64,000 bases of DNA from Breviolum minutum Mf 1.05b.01 (GCA_000507305.1 DF239034.1:110565-174564), one strand, 5' to 3'. Positions 22,401 through 34,863 are shown, counted from the first letter of the stretch. The notes: generated by a model not told the origin, from the sequence alone. Numbers and translations are program-made.

Positions 22401-23549
22401 ACGGGAAGCATGTTTTCAAAGTGTTTGGTTGTAGCCGGCACAAGGAAAGATACAAAGATGTCAGGGCAGGGATTGGATTTGATTACCTGACCGATGTTAT
22501 CGATTAGACATGTCACCCCAAAGGAGGTACACCAGAAAGCTTTGGATTAAGGGTGCCTGTGTCTACGTGCGGGTGTATGCGCCAAACGGAGCTTTCCAGT
22601 GTTTGGTGCCAGGACCTACCACAGAATACGTTCTTCGATTTTGTCGTCCGCCAATGTTCATTGTTGCAACTCGCTGGCAACCAGGGAGAGAGGATCACCT
22701 TCATGACTTAAGAACTTGGAAACTCGACTTTGTGAATTTCATCCATGTGCAACAGAGGGCTGAAAACCACTTGGCCAGAAAACAGCGGCCAGTTTCACTT
22801 GGGATATCGTTAAAGACAACCTGCGAACTGGAAGGCAGTTCTCATTTCCGATGGTGCCAAGGTATGGAAGTTTGTCAGGAAGGAATCGCAAGATGAGACT
22901 GGCAATCGGTGCGTGTTCCAAATATCCACCTGACAGGATACAGGCCCGTTGTTTCTGTTGTTTCTCATGGGTTTCAACACGGGGTAGAGATGGGTAGAGA
23001 AGGGCAATGGCTTTGTATTGTCTATGGGGCTTTAGGTAATCAGTTTGCTGTTCCTTTGATATGGCAGCAATGCATGATTGCACCGAGTTTGTATGCCATA
23101 CGTGGAGCGGAATATTAGCCACAGCATGCAAATGAAATCTCGCCATAGCTACAAGATGTGACAAGATAGGGCGTGAGATCCAGGAAGAGCTTCTTCCGCG
23201 ATTGCGAGATGCCGGTTGGAAAGCAGAACCTTTGACCTCGTGTTCAGAAGAACAGCTATGCCGAGCAATTCACATCATGTCAGACCTGCACATTGCCCTC
23301 AAGGACTTGTTAGGTGCCAGCAGTGTGCAAAACGATGTGTAAATTTGATTGGGACGGGCATCATCTTAAATTTCTAATTCTGAGCACTTCTTCCATTTTG
23401 TTTTGTCTCAAAGACATGCAGCAGACTGTGAGGTGAAGATGTCGATGCTTAAAAGTTTTGGATCATGTTTGAAACACTGAATCATCAGACATACTCCTTC
23501 CCCGGTGTTGTTGGACGATTTTTCGTTGGAGGTGTTTCGCCGCCATTGC

Positions 23550-23735
23550 GTGTAATGATGCACAGGGGTTTGGAACAACGACTCCTGGAGCTGCTGCAGT
23601 TGCAAAGTCCAAATGTACAACTTTTGACGCAGCGCCCAACAGCACAGCTGCAGGGGACCCCGTTTTACTTTTTCGCGCCCAAGGCCGAAACCACCATAAG
23701 ACGGACCCATGGACCAAACATGTTGGTGTTTACTT
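23550..23735 (+). CDS. Possible exon, N-terminal part of the large plus-strand gene
   Basis: Three frames are open here. The most natural plus-strand reading is FGTTTPGAAAVAKSKC, then TAAGDPVLLFRAQGRNHH, then DPWTKHVGVYLECLC. No domain is recognised and splice limits are not resolved. Confidence 0.25.
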
Positions 23736-24172
23736 GGAGTGTCTGTGCAGATTCAATTCAGTACTTCGAAGTTTTTGTAGATAGTGCCCGCCAAAAAGGA
23801 CAAACTGATGACATCGTTGCCATACACAGTTTCAACATCTCTCAGACATTTTTTTTGTTTCCCCCCCATTTTACTCTGTTTGACAGGTAATCGGCCCAGC
23901 AATTTGGATTTCTGGTTCGTGCACTGCGCTTGGTTCCAGCACACAGCAGCCAGCTGTGATGTTGGAAGCAGGCTCACCCCACCCCGGTTTCATCCTTGTT
24001 TGATATTTCAGATTTGGAAAGGGTCATTGTTTGGGTCAAAAAGAGGGAATCAAACACACACCAAGTCCAAAATCGGATTCATACCCACATACCCAATGTG
24101 TTGCACGGAGAAGGGCTAAGACTTGGAAGTAGCAGTGTGTTCAATAGTTTGATCCTTTTATCAACTTGACAG

Positions 24173-24385
24173 GCGAGGAGCCTTTCTTGGTCACTTGTGT
24201 GCTGCTGCCTCCTCCGATTCATCGCAAGTGGTTCGAATACACTACATTTGCAAGTTGGGAAGGGCGTTTCGTTGCAGACTCACGCCCTGCGATTTCAGTA
24301 GAAGCTGAAGAAGAACGTTTCCAGATTGTTGACGTACTTGGCATCCAGTGCCCTCGCAACCATTCAGAGCTGTTCGTGAGTCACG
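24173..24385 (+). CDS. Exon, probable N-terminal region of RNF213-like gene
   Basis: A CAACTTGACAG acceptor and a consensus GTGAGT donor enclose 213 bp. The peptide has a beta-rich, folded look: EEPFLVTCVLLPPP, HRKWFEYTTFASWEGRFV, RFQIVDVLGIQCPRN. It belongs to the plus-strand gene block. The N-terminal part of RNF213 is poorly conserved, so linkage to that gene is inferred from strand and position only. Confidence 0.55.
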
Positions 24386-25481
24386 GTGAGTCCTTGACGC
24401 GGCGCTTCGGAAATGTCGAGGTACTTCAGTCTGTCCTTTGATGCAGCTCCACAGTGGCTGCAAGACCTTGGTGGGATCCTCAACCTTTAATAAGAAACGT
24501 TGGACTCTACAATTAACGCTGCCCATGAGAGAAAATATGTGGCCTGTATGGCTCATTCCTTCCATGTTCACATGTTCTTGGTGATATGGTTGATAGATGT
24601 TCATAGTGGAATGTAGTGATTGGAGTCTAATGAGTTGTTTAGTTTGCCAATTTTCCGTGTCTCACTCTCCACTATGTTCCGTAGATTTTCCTTTGGCCGC
24701 TTGTTGGCTGCAGAGATGTATGGCCCAGGTCAAAATGGTCTAAGCCTTGCTGCAGGCCAACGCTCGGGGAAAAACCGCGGTAGCTAGAGTAACTAGAAAT
24801 TGAAGAGCGTCGCGAACCCTGGGCAGGTCAATGTACCAACTTCATCTGGTTGGACCTTTTCAATGAGATGGGCAAAGAAGCAGGGACAGGGATCACATTG
24901 CCAGATGCCGTTCAAACAGTTCCGAGGAGGCCAGTCGAGCTGCAGTTTTTCGCTCACACCATCAGTGCTCCATTCTGAGATCAAAGGCAATAGCTTTCAA
25001 GCCTTTCAGCCCTGAGGCAATTTTCATGGGATCATGACACGATCATGGCTTGCGGGCCACGTCAGCTGCTGTGCCCTTGTTGCACTTTGGTGCATTTGAT
25101 GTTTTCCAAGACTGAACTTGGTGGATTTGCATGGTCCCATGATAACTGCAGGTTCCTGCTGCTCACCAAGTCATGCTCTGCATCTGATCTCTTGGCCACA
25201 AGACTGAATTGGATTGTGGGCCTTCTTGGAATGGTTTGCTTGCGTTTCCCTGCTTGAAAGATGCCTAGACAAAGAGGTCGTCAGGCGCAAAGTAAGTTCA
25301 GTCAGAGAATTACTGCAACTTCAGCGCTTGGTTCTTACAGGGAGTTCAGAAGAGCAGAAGAGTAGCACTGTGATTAATTCCTCGTTGAAATGCTTCAGGA
25401 CGTTCCTACGGAGCCTAGATTTATGCCTTATAAGTTTGCAAATCCCAACGTTGGCAGAGCGCCTAGGAGCGTCGTTTGCAG

Positions 25482-25582
25482 CTGGACTCCGAGACTTTGG
25501 AAAGGATGCTGGTTCGGACTGAGCAGACGGCGCTAGCGGCTTTGGCAAAAACATTCGTCGTGCCAGAGACTTTGGAAGGCGT
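25482..25582 (+). CDS. Exon, RNF213-like gene (N-terminal/stalk side)
   Basis: A TCGTTTGCAG acceptor and a GTAAGT donor enclose LDSETLERMLVRTEQTAL, then AALAKTFVVPETLEG, a helical segment. The clear splice sites make it a real exon. The helical character fits the stalk-like N-terminal half of RNF213 proteins, but the assignment is by position. Confidence 0.55.
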
Positions 25583-26520
25583 GTAAGTCAAGGAAACAAG
25601 AATGATTCAATACTTTTGCTGCCTTAGTTTTAAGTTGTCGTGATGGTGAACTTGTTGCAAAAGATGATTTTAGATAGAATCACTAACTAGTGACACAAAT
25701 GCCATTTGTACTAGATTGCTACATCCGCTTGGTAGATGATATCCTCGTAAGTAGTAAGCAATGTGAATTGAAATCCAGTGAAGCTCTGATGAACTCAGGC
25801 AGTAGCAAAGAATGCCATGACCGAAGCTGTTTGTTTTGTGTCCGAATCTACACAAACACTCATAGTTATGCTTTTGTGTCGAATCACTCCTTTCTTGAAC
25901 ATGTAGATATATAAACTCATATTACAAAAAATCCAGCTATCAGATATATGAGATATGCCATGTGTCTGTGTTGAAAACATTCTTTGTGTTGTCCGACTTA
26001 GAAGAGGCATGTTATTTGCAGTGATTTTCACCTCACTGGTGGGAGAAGCGCTTTTCTACATCGAGTTGGATGAAGATGTCTTTTTAGAGGGCCTTGAGCC
26101 TTGGCGCTTTTTTAACCAATGGCAAAGACGTGGGAATGCTTTCAACACAAACAAGATTGATTTGGACATTGATTTGGACATCCAAAAGTTGCGATTTTGG
26201 ATGTTGTGTTTTTGTTTTTCATTTATGCTGCCCTTTGCAATGTCCTAATTCTGGTCAGTGTGGTCAAAAAACCTTCCCCGCCAAACGCGAAGCTGATGCT
26301 GTAGTGTCTTGACACTAAACAGGAATGTTTCTATAAGTCTCGAAGTGTATGGGAGCCATTGAAAGCGGTCATTTGCCGACATGAAATGAGACGGCAGTTC
26401 AGATTGATCTTTGTTCAGTCGATTAGTCAGCATTGGAGTCCGGGAGCAAGACGCAGTGCATTCACCAGCACAGTGAGTACCCACTGTCACTGACAATTAT
26501 GATCGGTATGCGAAATCTCA

Positions 26521-27071
26521 GTGATGGGGCTTACCCGGTAGTTTCAAATGTCAAAAAAGTGGCATCAGGGAATGCTTGTCCACACGGAACACTGTCGACT
26601 GTCAACTTCATTTCTGAGGACAAAGTGGTACCTCTCCTCAGCTCTGAGCACTCATCCAGCGTCAAGGCACTTCTTGCAGATCTTTGTCCATCTGTAAGGT
26701 CGTTCTTGAAATTGCTGGACCAGATCCTTTTTGGCAGTGAGCCGTTTGCTTCAGGTTTTCTTGTGACAGAGAAACAGCTTAATCCTGCAGAATGAGACAT
26801 GAAGTTTTCAAACCAATCCTGGAATCCTCATTCTCAGGATTCCGTCAAATCGGAGTTGCGTCATGACTTCGAAGTTCTGTAGGGCTCTGACTGCCAAACA
26901 GATGGCGGAATTGTTGCATCAGCTTCCAAGCTATGAGCCTTGGCACGAAGTGTTTTTCTTCCGAACGATGTTCCATTCCTCGAAAATCATGAGACACACT
27001 ACACAAATCCAGCAAAGGGAGGGCAATGCCTCAACCATTGGTATTGCGTTCAACAAGCAGATCATATGTCA
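26521..27071 (+). CDS. Exons of the RNF213-like gene, stalk region
   Basis: From about 26521 a frame reads SDGAYPVVSNVKKVASG and later SVKALLADLCPSVRSFL, KLLDQILFGSEPFASGF, stopping near 26793. A second stretch from about 26864 (KFCRALTAKQMAELLHQL … SYEPWHEVFFFRTMF) ends at IICQ with donor GTCAAT at 27074. Helical, Leu-rich peptides. The intron between them is not resolved. No motif; assigned from strand and continuity with the following exons. Confidence 0.5.
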
Positions 27072-27148
27072 GGTCAATATGTGTTTATATACTGTAAATT
27101 TGTTTGTGTTTCTTTATTTTAAGAAGTTGCTTGTTTTTTTTTTGCAGG

Positions 27149-27325
27149 TCTGGTTTCCAGAGATGCGCTTCGAGATTTGGCACTTGGTGATAGATCCTGC
27201 ATGCCAACGCTTGGCAGTAGAGGATTTGTTTGGAGTTCTTGAAGCCGTTGAAGCCAATGGATCCAATTGCCCAGATTTGGCCATCTCACTGCTGAAAGCT
27301 TGCGGGAAGCTAGACTCATCATGTT
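27149..27325 (+). CDS. Exon of the RNF213-like gene
   Basis: A long T-tract plus TTTGCAG acceptor precedes VWFPEMRFEIWHLVID, ACQRLAVEDLFGVLEAVE, LAISLLKACGKLD. The exon is clear. Leu-rich helical peptide, no catalytic motif. Confidence 0.6.
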
Positions 27326-27449
27326 AACATATTGCAGTATTATGTAAGTATAGATATATGTATATATATATATATATTTATTTATTTATATACATATATG
27401 TGTGTTTATATGTGATTCATATGATGTTTTTTGTGTCATTGTCTTCAGG

Positions 27450-27832
27450 GTGAGTTGGGTTCGTATCCAAGGAGTGTTTGGACTAATGGGAGCGAAGCAT
27501 CTCAAGTTGCCCGGGCAATCACAATGGCTATGAAGCAGGCTATTTCTCAGCCGCAGCAGGCCTTGAACTGGCAAGACATGCAGAAACACTTGGTGCTCCT
27601 CAATGGGAAAGTCTGCAAGTTGCGGTCACCAGCCGTTGGCCCATTACAGCAGTGGATCAGCACATTGGAATTGATGGAAGGGATGCCTCAGCTTAAAGAA
27701 TGTAGCTCTGAGTTTGCACAAGCATTGCTGAGACATGCAGAAATTCACCATCTACTTGCATTGGTTTCACTGACTCCTGGCTGTTCGATTGTTAAAACTA
27801 TTACTTCCAGGGTTTGGCGCCATTTGCTAGTC
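27450..27832 (+). CDS. Exon of the RNF213-like gene
   Basis: Acceptor CATTGTCTTCAG, donor GTAAGA. The peptide is helical: VARAITMAMKQAISQPQQ, LNWQDMQKHLVLLNGK, LQQWISTLELMEGMPQL, EFAQALLRHAEIHHLLAL. Typical of the helical stalk that precedes the AAA core. The phase at the 3' end does not obviously match the next exon, so one junction may be misplaced. Confidence 0.6.
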
Positions 27833-27954
27833 CGTAAGAAATGACATGTCACCTCAAAGTTTGAATCTAGTGCTCTGACTCGCGAGGGATATACAAACAT
27901 GAAGGGACCCCCATTGTATGTCATGAGTGAGCTGCATGCACCTTTTTTCAACAG

Positions 27955-29215
27955 AGGAAACCATTCCCTACGTGGCCTTTCCGCTCCCTCTTCTTGGAGC
28001 GCGCGCGACAGACCTGCCAACAACACTACAGTCACAACACTTCCACAGTGGAGCGAGCAAAGCTGTTGGACCGCATCGGAGAATGTTTGGACAACAACAG
28101 CATAGACTTTGCGGTGACTTTGCTGTGTGATTTGGCGGAGAGTCATGTCGTTGATGGTGCCTTTGAATGGCAAGCTGCGATTAAGGATCAAGCTTGTATG
28201 CGGCTTCCCATCTGGCGGTGCAAGAATCAAAGGTTGCACGGTTTGTATGACCAGCTTCGTGGGCAGCTGCAGGATGCCTACAAAAAGCTGAAGGCTTTGC
28301 AATTTCCTCTTGCACAGTGCCAGCAGATGATTGATGCAAAGGAACAGTTTCACAAAGCTGCCATAGATTTTCAGGTAGATCAATCTGGCTCTCAACAGTT
28401 GCATTCCGACTTGGCAGATCTGGTCAAATGGAAGGAGCATTTGAAACTTTTCCGGGTGATTGCAGCTTGGCATGTTGGCCTTGCAAAACGGTTGGAGAAG
28501 TTTTTGGAGGATGTTAGATCCATTGAGGCACAATGGAAGAGTGCTTTAGCTTGTGATTTGCGGCAGCAATGCGAACCACTCATCCAAGAGATGCCCCAGC
28601 CTGTGGTGTCAGTGGTGAGGGCTATAGATGCATCGCCCGTGCTGTTGGAGCGGGTGGTGGGGACAATGACATCTCAGGATGTTTCAATTCCCGAGATTGT
28701 AGAATGTGTGTCTTTCTCATGGATATATATTCTTCGATCCATTTTGTTTGGTGAGATCACATTGAAAGATGCAGAGATATTGCTGGAAATTGGCCAAAGG
28801 AAACAGCTGAAGATTGCAGAATGGCTTCGTTTGGAACTCTCGGCAGCAAGACAGTTAGGACAGTTGGAAGAAGATGTTGCACATTGTGACAGGCAAGCCA
28901 TTGAGAGCAATTTGACACGACTTTCACAATTCACTCGCTATTCCAGTGTCCTATCAGACATGAACACCGTGCTGAAGACCTTACAGAAACGAGGCTTGCT
29001 AGTTCAAGATGATGATCTGAAACGATTTGAGGCACAACTCCAAGAGCTGAAGGTGTTGCAATGGGACTCCTGCCATTTGCGCGACATTGAACAATATTCG
29101 AAATCTCATGTCTTAGACTTGGATGTATGTTCAAAGGAGGCTACATTACTGCAAAAAATTGTCTTGCAGAAGCGTGTCATGGAGATGCTTGTGGAAGGAC
29201 AACCTGCTTTTTGTG
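27955..29215 (+). CDS. Large exon of the RNF213-like gene, helical stalk
   Basis: Acceptor TTTTTTCAACAG at 27943-27954. An open frame of about 420 codons is nearly all helical: VERAKLLDRIGECLD, LHGLYDQLRGQLQDAYK, KWKEHLKLFRVIAAWH, FLEDVRSIEAQWKSAL, then a buried segment VSFSWIYILRSILFGE. No catalytic motifs. RNF213 family members have a long helical-repeat stalk ahead of the dynein-like AAA ring, and the position fits. The frame stops at 29230-29232, so the donor lies shortly before. Confidence 0.65.
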
Positions 29216-29403
29216 CATCCGCGTCTTTGTAGATCTTTGTAGCCTAGCACCTCCTATGATACTATACCTATAACCTGTTTTGGTGCAATGGTTGTATGAA
29301 TCTGAAATTTCGAATGTGTCATTTTTATATTGAAAAGTTGTGGGTTGCAAGAATCCCATGAGATATTTTGTAGATTGATTTTATGTGGCAATTCATGTCG
29401 CAG

Positions 29404-29636
29404 GAGATAGACATGTAGAATTCCTCCGCGATTCCAAGCGCTTTGGAGAGCTCGAGGTTATGGTCCGTGAGAGTTCAGCCGATTTTGATCACTCTCAAGT
29501 TGCAGCTGTGCAGGATCTAGCAAACTTGAGGCCATTCTTGGTAGGCGGGGACAGAAGAAATACATGTGAATGCCTTGTGGCACCAGGGCAAACCTCCAAG
29601 AAGCTGGTGCAAACATTTGATTGTGCTGTGAGATGA
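29404..29636 (+). CDS. Exon of the RNF213-like gene
   Basis: Acceptor CATGTCGCAG, then VEFLRDSKRFGELEVMV, FDHSQVAAVQDLANLRPF, CLVAPGQTSKKLVQTF. Folded, helical sequence. Donor not resolved; the frame ends with TGA at 29634-29636. Continues the stalk region. Confidence 0.5.
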
Positions 29637-29794
29637 AATTACGGTAGTTATTAGTTTATATATATATATATATATATGACACATCAGGATGCCTACGTTT
29701 GAGTCGCCACTGTCTAGCAATACACACTGTGCCAAAATGTCGGTATGTTTATGCTGTTCAAGTGTAGATAAGCACACTGTGCAGCTTGTCCAGG

Positions 29795-30170
29795 CGTTCT
29801 GATGCCAGGAGGGCATTCTGTGGGATCGTTCGTGAAGGCATTAAAGCAATACGGTGAGAGAACACCTTTGGACCTTCTCCAACGTGCGGGTGAGCTTCTT
29901 CAGGTGGTTTCACACATGCATTCGGATTTGTCAAAAGACGTGCGAGGTCGTGATGTCGAACTGTTCCAAGAGATGTGGAACTCTCCGAACGCAATTTGGC
30001 TCATCAATAATCCAGGCACCTCTTTGATGGTGGAAAGCGGCAACTACAACTTGGAGAGAATCAAAAAGATGCGAGACAGAATGCTGTTGGACTTGGGCCT
30101 CTCTGAACCTCAACATCAGCAAAGTGTAAGGCGCTTGCATCTTTTACTGCAGGCACTGGCAACCAAAAGT
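29795..30170 (+). CDS. Exon of the RNF213-like gene
   Basis: Frame GGHSVGSFVKALKQYGE, DLLQRAGELLQVVSHMHS, DLSKDVRGRDVELFQEMW, KKMRDRMLLDLGLSEP, RLHLLLQALATK. Helical and continuous over about 120 codons. The start and donor (near GTATGTG at 30170) are approximate. A (TA)n microsatellite in the preceding intron is at about 29658-29678. Confidence 0.55.
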
Positions 30171-30291
30171 ATGTGATGAAAAAACCTTGAATCAAGTTGA
30201 GTCTATTTGATCTTCTTTTCATTTTTCATCTATATTTTTTCGAGTTTTTTTCTTGTTGAACTCTGGAGGTGACTGACCAATTCTTGCAGCT

Positions 30292-31756
30292 GCGATCTGA
30301 GCTCACAGCTAGAGGCTTGGTCCTTCCAGTCGAGCAGAAGATCCTACTCAAATCTCCAACAGCCATTGAGGAGATCAAATCACTTCTTGATGACTTCAGG
30401 AAGGCTTTAGACAAATGGGAAGAAGTGGATCTGGGACTTCGACGTGCATATCCTATCCTCAATCTTTTCACTCACTCCAACCTGCGAGAGATAACAAAGC
30501 CAGGTCTCCCACACAGAGACTTGGTAACCCTGCTGACCAATGCCAAGTTCACTGAACAAGAAATCGAACGAATTGAACGAAAGTTACAACATCCCGCCAC
30601 TTTGGACACCGCCGTTCACTGGTTCCAAAAGTTTTCGCTTCGATCAATTCCTATGGTGCAACGCGAGGCAGCAGCTCTTTATCGCTGCGCCGGGGCCCTG
30701 CCATCAACTTTACCACGAGGCACTAGATCGACTCCACCGATGTACTTGAAGCAAGGCTCTCCGAATTTGCTGCTCCTGCCAGAGTCTAAGGTGTTGCCAT
30801 CCATTTTGTCGATGTTCCTTGATGTGCACGGTGCCATGCCAAACGCTAGCCAAGTCTTGGTTTGTGCCGGTCTAGAAGAGACAGTGGCACCAGAACAGTT
30901 GCGCCTGTTTCTTTTGCGTTGCCTCCTCTCAGCAGACAATTCTCTACATGTTGTTTTGCTGCCAGAAAGTTTAAGTTATCAGAATCAGAAATACTTTCTC
31001 TCCACCTGGCGATCTTTGGTCCAATTCCTGGGAGCTTCAGCTGGGCAGAAGAAGTATTTGCTGACTTTGGTGAGTCTCACGAGCTCTAAAGATTCTTTGC
31101 TTTTTGATGCCTTCCGAGCTTATCAGCAAGATCCTCCACAGTTACGTACCGCGACCTTGCGGCAGCACCTGGGGCAAGATAGTATCATTGTTTGGTCCAG
31201 GACCCCTTGTGCTGGGAAGACCAGCTGGATAGAACAGGATCTTGAACGACATTACATCCAACACACAAGCCTCATGCTCAATGAGAAAACCAGAGGTGCT
31301 GACATCACTGCAAAGCTTCGGGAGAGCGGACGCGGAAGTGCAGGTTTAGTGCTGTGTCCGTCTCCTCTAGTTCAGAGCCTGGATGTGGATTTGTTGCTTT
31401 TTCGATTGCTCATTCTACGGCAAATACCCCAAACAGATGGCAAGCCGTTCCTATGTGATGTAAGGAGGCTTTACCTGGAAGTTCCAAATGTATTGGATGG
31501 GGAGTCTTTGTTGGATCAGTTGGGTTTTTCATTACTCATGCAGAGACACGAAGCTCAACTTGAGCAGATGTGGGATCTGAACGTTGGAAACATGCAAAGG
31601 GCTTGTCAGATCCTTCGAGCCTGTCGTCATGGCGCTTTGTTTGACAACAGAATGATGCGGTCCATGGTGAGCAGAGAAGCATGCCAACATTTGCTGGAGC
31701 AGAAAGGCCCAAGCACAGCAAACGGAGCCGCCGAAGACTCAGTTTACTGTAGATTG
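30292..31756 (+). CDS. RNF213-like gene: exon with degenerate first AAA module
   Basis: About 490 codons after a TTCTTGCAG acceptor, ending at a GTAGGC donor in phase 0. The first half is helical and Leu-rich. A pair of beta-rich stretches (SQVLVCAGLEETVAPEQL, LHVVLLPESLSYQNQKYF) precedes SIIVWSRTPCAGKTSW at about 31183-31230, a Walker-A-like P-loop whose first Gly is missing, followed by SAGLVLCPSPLVQSLDVD. In RNF213 the first AAA modules are similarly degenerate and do not hydrolyse ATP. The order relative to the intact module at 32.8 kb supports this reading. Confidence 0.7.
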
Positions 31757-31958
31757 GTAGGCTTTTGTGGAAATGTTTGTCAGAAGATGTCAGAAGACAT
31801 GTGTGAAACATCAAGCAGAAAATGAATCTTCAAAGATTCCAGGGTTTAAATTTAAATCAAAGCACAACTGCAATCTACCTTTCCAAACCAAGGTGTCTTG
31901 GGTGCACTTTGCCAACATTTTGTGCCACATGTTCAGCACAGTTTTGCCACTCTTGCAG

Positions 31959-32151
31959 AAGTGGCAAGAGAATCAACAGCGATTACAACGATCCAGTCAA
32001 AGGCATAGGCATAGAGACCAGAAATTGGGAGTTCACGAGTTCATGGTTAAATCTCTTTGTGATTTGTCTCGTGAACTCGCTTCTCGTCATTTGTTGCAGA
32101 ACTCATTCTTGGAGCAGCACTCGAAAGTCTTGCAGATTCCCGAAGACAAAG
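31959..32151 (+). CDS. RNF213-like gene: exon between AAA modules
   Basis: Acceptor CACTCTTGCAG, donor GTAGAT. Reads KWQENQQRLQRSSQRH, GVHEFMVKSLCDLSREL, LLQNSFLEQHSKVL. A possible internal donor exists at 32044. The segment fits the helical stretch before the main ATPase module of RNF213. Confidence 0.55.
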
Positions 32152-32543
32152 GTAGATCCTTTCCACTTTTGTACGATTGGGGTTTGAGGTTGCTTCTGAG
32201 CCTTGGCGTTTCAAAGTGACAGACCACAGACCGTTGTCACAAACTTCGTTGTTTTTGAATCGAACATATGCTGGGTGAAGTCGCAGTTCGACCATGCCTT
32301 GGTGTGACTAAGGATTCCATGCCAAAATCACAGAATTCCAAGGACTCCTTCCACTCACGAGTCGGGATTTGTTCCCATCACACGTGCTGGAAATCTTTAT
32401 CAGAAGAATATGAGCAGTGATGAGAAGAAACTTTGGAAGCAGGCAAGTTTAGTGTCCAAACATGCGCATTTGTCTTATGTACAGAAACCCTAATCTCTCA
32501 GACCATGACTCCTTGACTAACACCATCACCGTCGATTGTGCAG

Positions 32544-33399
32544 GTGGGCATGGAAATACCAACGTATACGGAGTTCAAGAGCGGCACTCCAGAGCATCCA
32601 GGGGATGGAGAGATTTTGCTGAACAACATCTTTGGCCTTTTCGAGAGCAACTGGGACTTTACACGACATTTGCGAAGGCTGCAGAGAGATCCACGTATCA
32701 AGACGTTTGCCCTGACGGTCGACAATGTAATGAAAATGACTGCACTCTACATCCGCATTACATCAGGTGTACCAGTGGTGTTGATGGGCGAATCTGGTTG
32801 TGGCAAGAGTGCTGTGGTTTCTTTCTTGGCCACATTTCTTGGCATTCGAGTTTTCACCCTAGATGTACATGGTGGCCTGGAGGAGGAGGATGTGGTGGAG
32901 TTTGTTTCTGGGGCTGTTGCCAATGCATATGGCCATCCAGATGAAGACGTGTGGACCTTTCTGGATGAGGTCAATACTGCCAGTTGTGTAGGTCTCTTCC
33001 GAGAGCTTGTTTGTGATCGCTCCATGCGTGGCACCAAGCTGCCAGAGAATCTCCGAATATTTGCAGCTTGCAATCCATATCGCTTGAAGAACAAGTTTCA
33101 TGAAACCAGTGGTTTGGTCTTGAACCTACCTGAAGCCAACTCATGCAACTCATATTCACAGCCTAATGTTCCTCAGCTTACTCCATTGACAGATCTGGTC
33201 TATGCCGTGTATCCCTTGCCTCAATCACTCATTGCATGTGCTTGGGATTTTGGCATGTTGAGTAGGAAAGAGGAGGAAAGATACGTCCATGCCATCCTGA
33301 AGTCCTTGGATTTTGATGCTGATGAACCAAGACCTATGCGAAGACTCATGGCTGTTGTGGTGCTGGCGTGTCATAGGTTCATGCGGAAGTTTGATGTTG
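32544..33399 (+). CDS. RNF213-like gene: catalytic AAA+ module (Walker A, B, sensor)
   Basis: The exon follows GATTGTGCAG and starts in phase 0. It holds the best-conserved ATPase module: LTVDNVMKMTALYIRI, then Walker A in VVLMGESGCGKSAVVSF (about 32776-32826), FTLDVHGG, Walker B in VWTFLDEVNTASCVGL (about 32950-32997), LVCDRSMRGTKLPENLRI and the sensor IFAACNPYRL. This pattern (GExGCGK, DExNT, ACNPYR) is that of the principal ATPase module (AAA3) of RNF213/mysterin. ATP hydrolysis here drives oligomerisation and ligase function in vertebrates. All key residues are present. The 3' limit is approximate: the frame stops at 33405-33407, just before an expected donor. Confidence 0.9.
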
Positions 33400-33565
33400 T
33401 TTCTTAGCTCAACACTTCAGAAAAGGTCCAGTGATGTGATGACTCGTGCAATGATCGCGTTCAGCTATATACCGTTTATGTAAGTATGTTTATGTGTGGT
33501 CACGTGACGTGTGGTTTGACCTTTCCTTTCTTGTTTCATCTTCTCTCCTTTCACTTCCTTGACAG

Positions 33566-33735
33566 TTTTCTCATATGTTGCTGTCCAATGCTGAGGCTGC
33601 TGTCTCTCTGAGGGATGTGGCTAGACTCACCAAGCTGACTGCCTACTACAAAAGGAAGCTTGTGTGCTATCAAGATCTCCATTCTGAAAATTTGGAACCT
33701 GACCATTCCCAAGCACTTTTGCTCAAAGCCTTTTA
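33566..33735 (+). CDS. RNF213-like gene: SLRDV exon
   Basis: After a CTTGACAG acceptor: MLLSNAEAAVSLRDVARL, TKLTAYYKRKLVCYQDL. The SLRDV-x-R block follows the AAA3 sensor in RNF213 proteins. The frame meets TGA at 33743-33745; a GTAAGA donor lies at 33747, or a GA donor just before. Confidence 0.7.
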
Positions 33736-33909
33736 TGCAACTTGACGTAAGATTTGGTTTACAGCTTTGATCTTTCCTTTAAACAGTTTGAAACGTTAAA
33801 CCCTCCGAAACATGAGGATGAAATTGAGGCACAGTATGACCCAGTGTGGTTTTGTGTGGTGAATCGACAAGTGAATTCGTGAATCCATCCAATGATCCAA
33901 GCTCCAAGG

Positions 33910-34052
33910 TCGCTTTGTCCCTTTGTTATTGGTTTCGCCTTGATGCCATGAAGAGGCAGAAACTGTTAGCAGAAATCGAAAAGGAGCTTGACAGAGCATG
34001 GTGGAGTGAAGAACTCGTCCTTGAAGATGGGAAATGGCGTCTAAAAGAAGCT
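33910..34052 (+). CDS. RNF213-like gene: CYWFRL exon
   Basis: Reads VALSLCYWFRLDAMKR, KLLAEIEKELDRAWW. A Cys-Tyr-x-x-Arg-Leu block of this kind follows SLRDV in RNF213. Limits are approximate; the frame stops at 34053-34055. Confidence 0.65.
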
Positions 34053-34689
34053 TGAAATATTGGTGCTGTTTTTCGTTTTTAAGTTTTGAAACATGTTTTG
34101 TTGGCATTTCTTTCTCTAAACTTTCGAATCTGTTTCTTTTGGACAAGTGGCAATCTGAGACTTCTGCCTCAATGGCCATTTCCATTGTCTAAGTGTCACA
34201 CCTCAACCAACCCTGAAAGTTCCCCAGATGAGTTTTTTGGACACATGTTTGGAAGAGTCGGATTTGTGGTACTGAGGAAGCTTTGGAGTTTCACTGGCCC
34301 AACCTGCCTGAAAATTGGTATAAAGCATCCTTTGTCGAGGAGCTCATCGAGGAGGAGAATTGCCTTTGCATATCCAATTGAAATTGCATTTTGTTGGATG
34401 GATAGCCAGCCAGGGTCTAGCAGAAACACAGCCTTCGAAAAGCAAGAAACGCGTTTGCACACCGTGCAATGCAAAGTAGTGTGCAATGGCAATAGGGACA
34501 GGAAAGAGATCATGTTTGTTGTGATGCTACATACCGTGCAGTTGTTTTCATGGGCAACCAGCTCCTGCAAACATTGTAGCGGTTTTCACATGATTCTTTG
34601 TTTCATGGTCCGTTGCTGACTGCGCACAGTGGTCGCGGTTGTACGTCTCCACAAATTCCTGACAGTAATTTGACTGAAGCATTGCCATG

Positions 34690-34767
34690 AAGGAAATGAA
34701 GAAGATGATAGATGCCCTTGTGCCACTACCAGCAGGAGTTGCTGCCAATGGAGCATTGAGAGAGCAG
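34690..34767 (+). CDS. RNF213-like gene: short exon before AAA4
   Basis: Frame EMKKMIDALVPLPAG then VAANGALREQ. The Leu-Pro-x-Gly-x-Ala-x-Asn-x-Ala-Leu-x-Glu pattern immediately precedes the fourth AAA module in RNF213. Splice limits approximate. Confidence 0.6.
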
Positions 34768-34863
34768 ATTGGTAGAAAATAGTTCTCTGTGGGGAGGGGA
34801 TGGTTTAATGAAGTCTAATGTCCACTTTGTTTGAGACTAAAAGCAGCCAAACATATTTTTCAG

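Noticed and set aside
31862..31975. A Cys-rich frame (CLGCTLPTFCATC … FCHSC) that looks like a zinc finger or RING
   Set aside because: It overlaps the pyrimidine tract and acceptor of the exon starting at 31959 and sits before the AAA3 module, the wrong position for the RNF213 RING. No flanking exon frame continues it.
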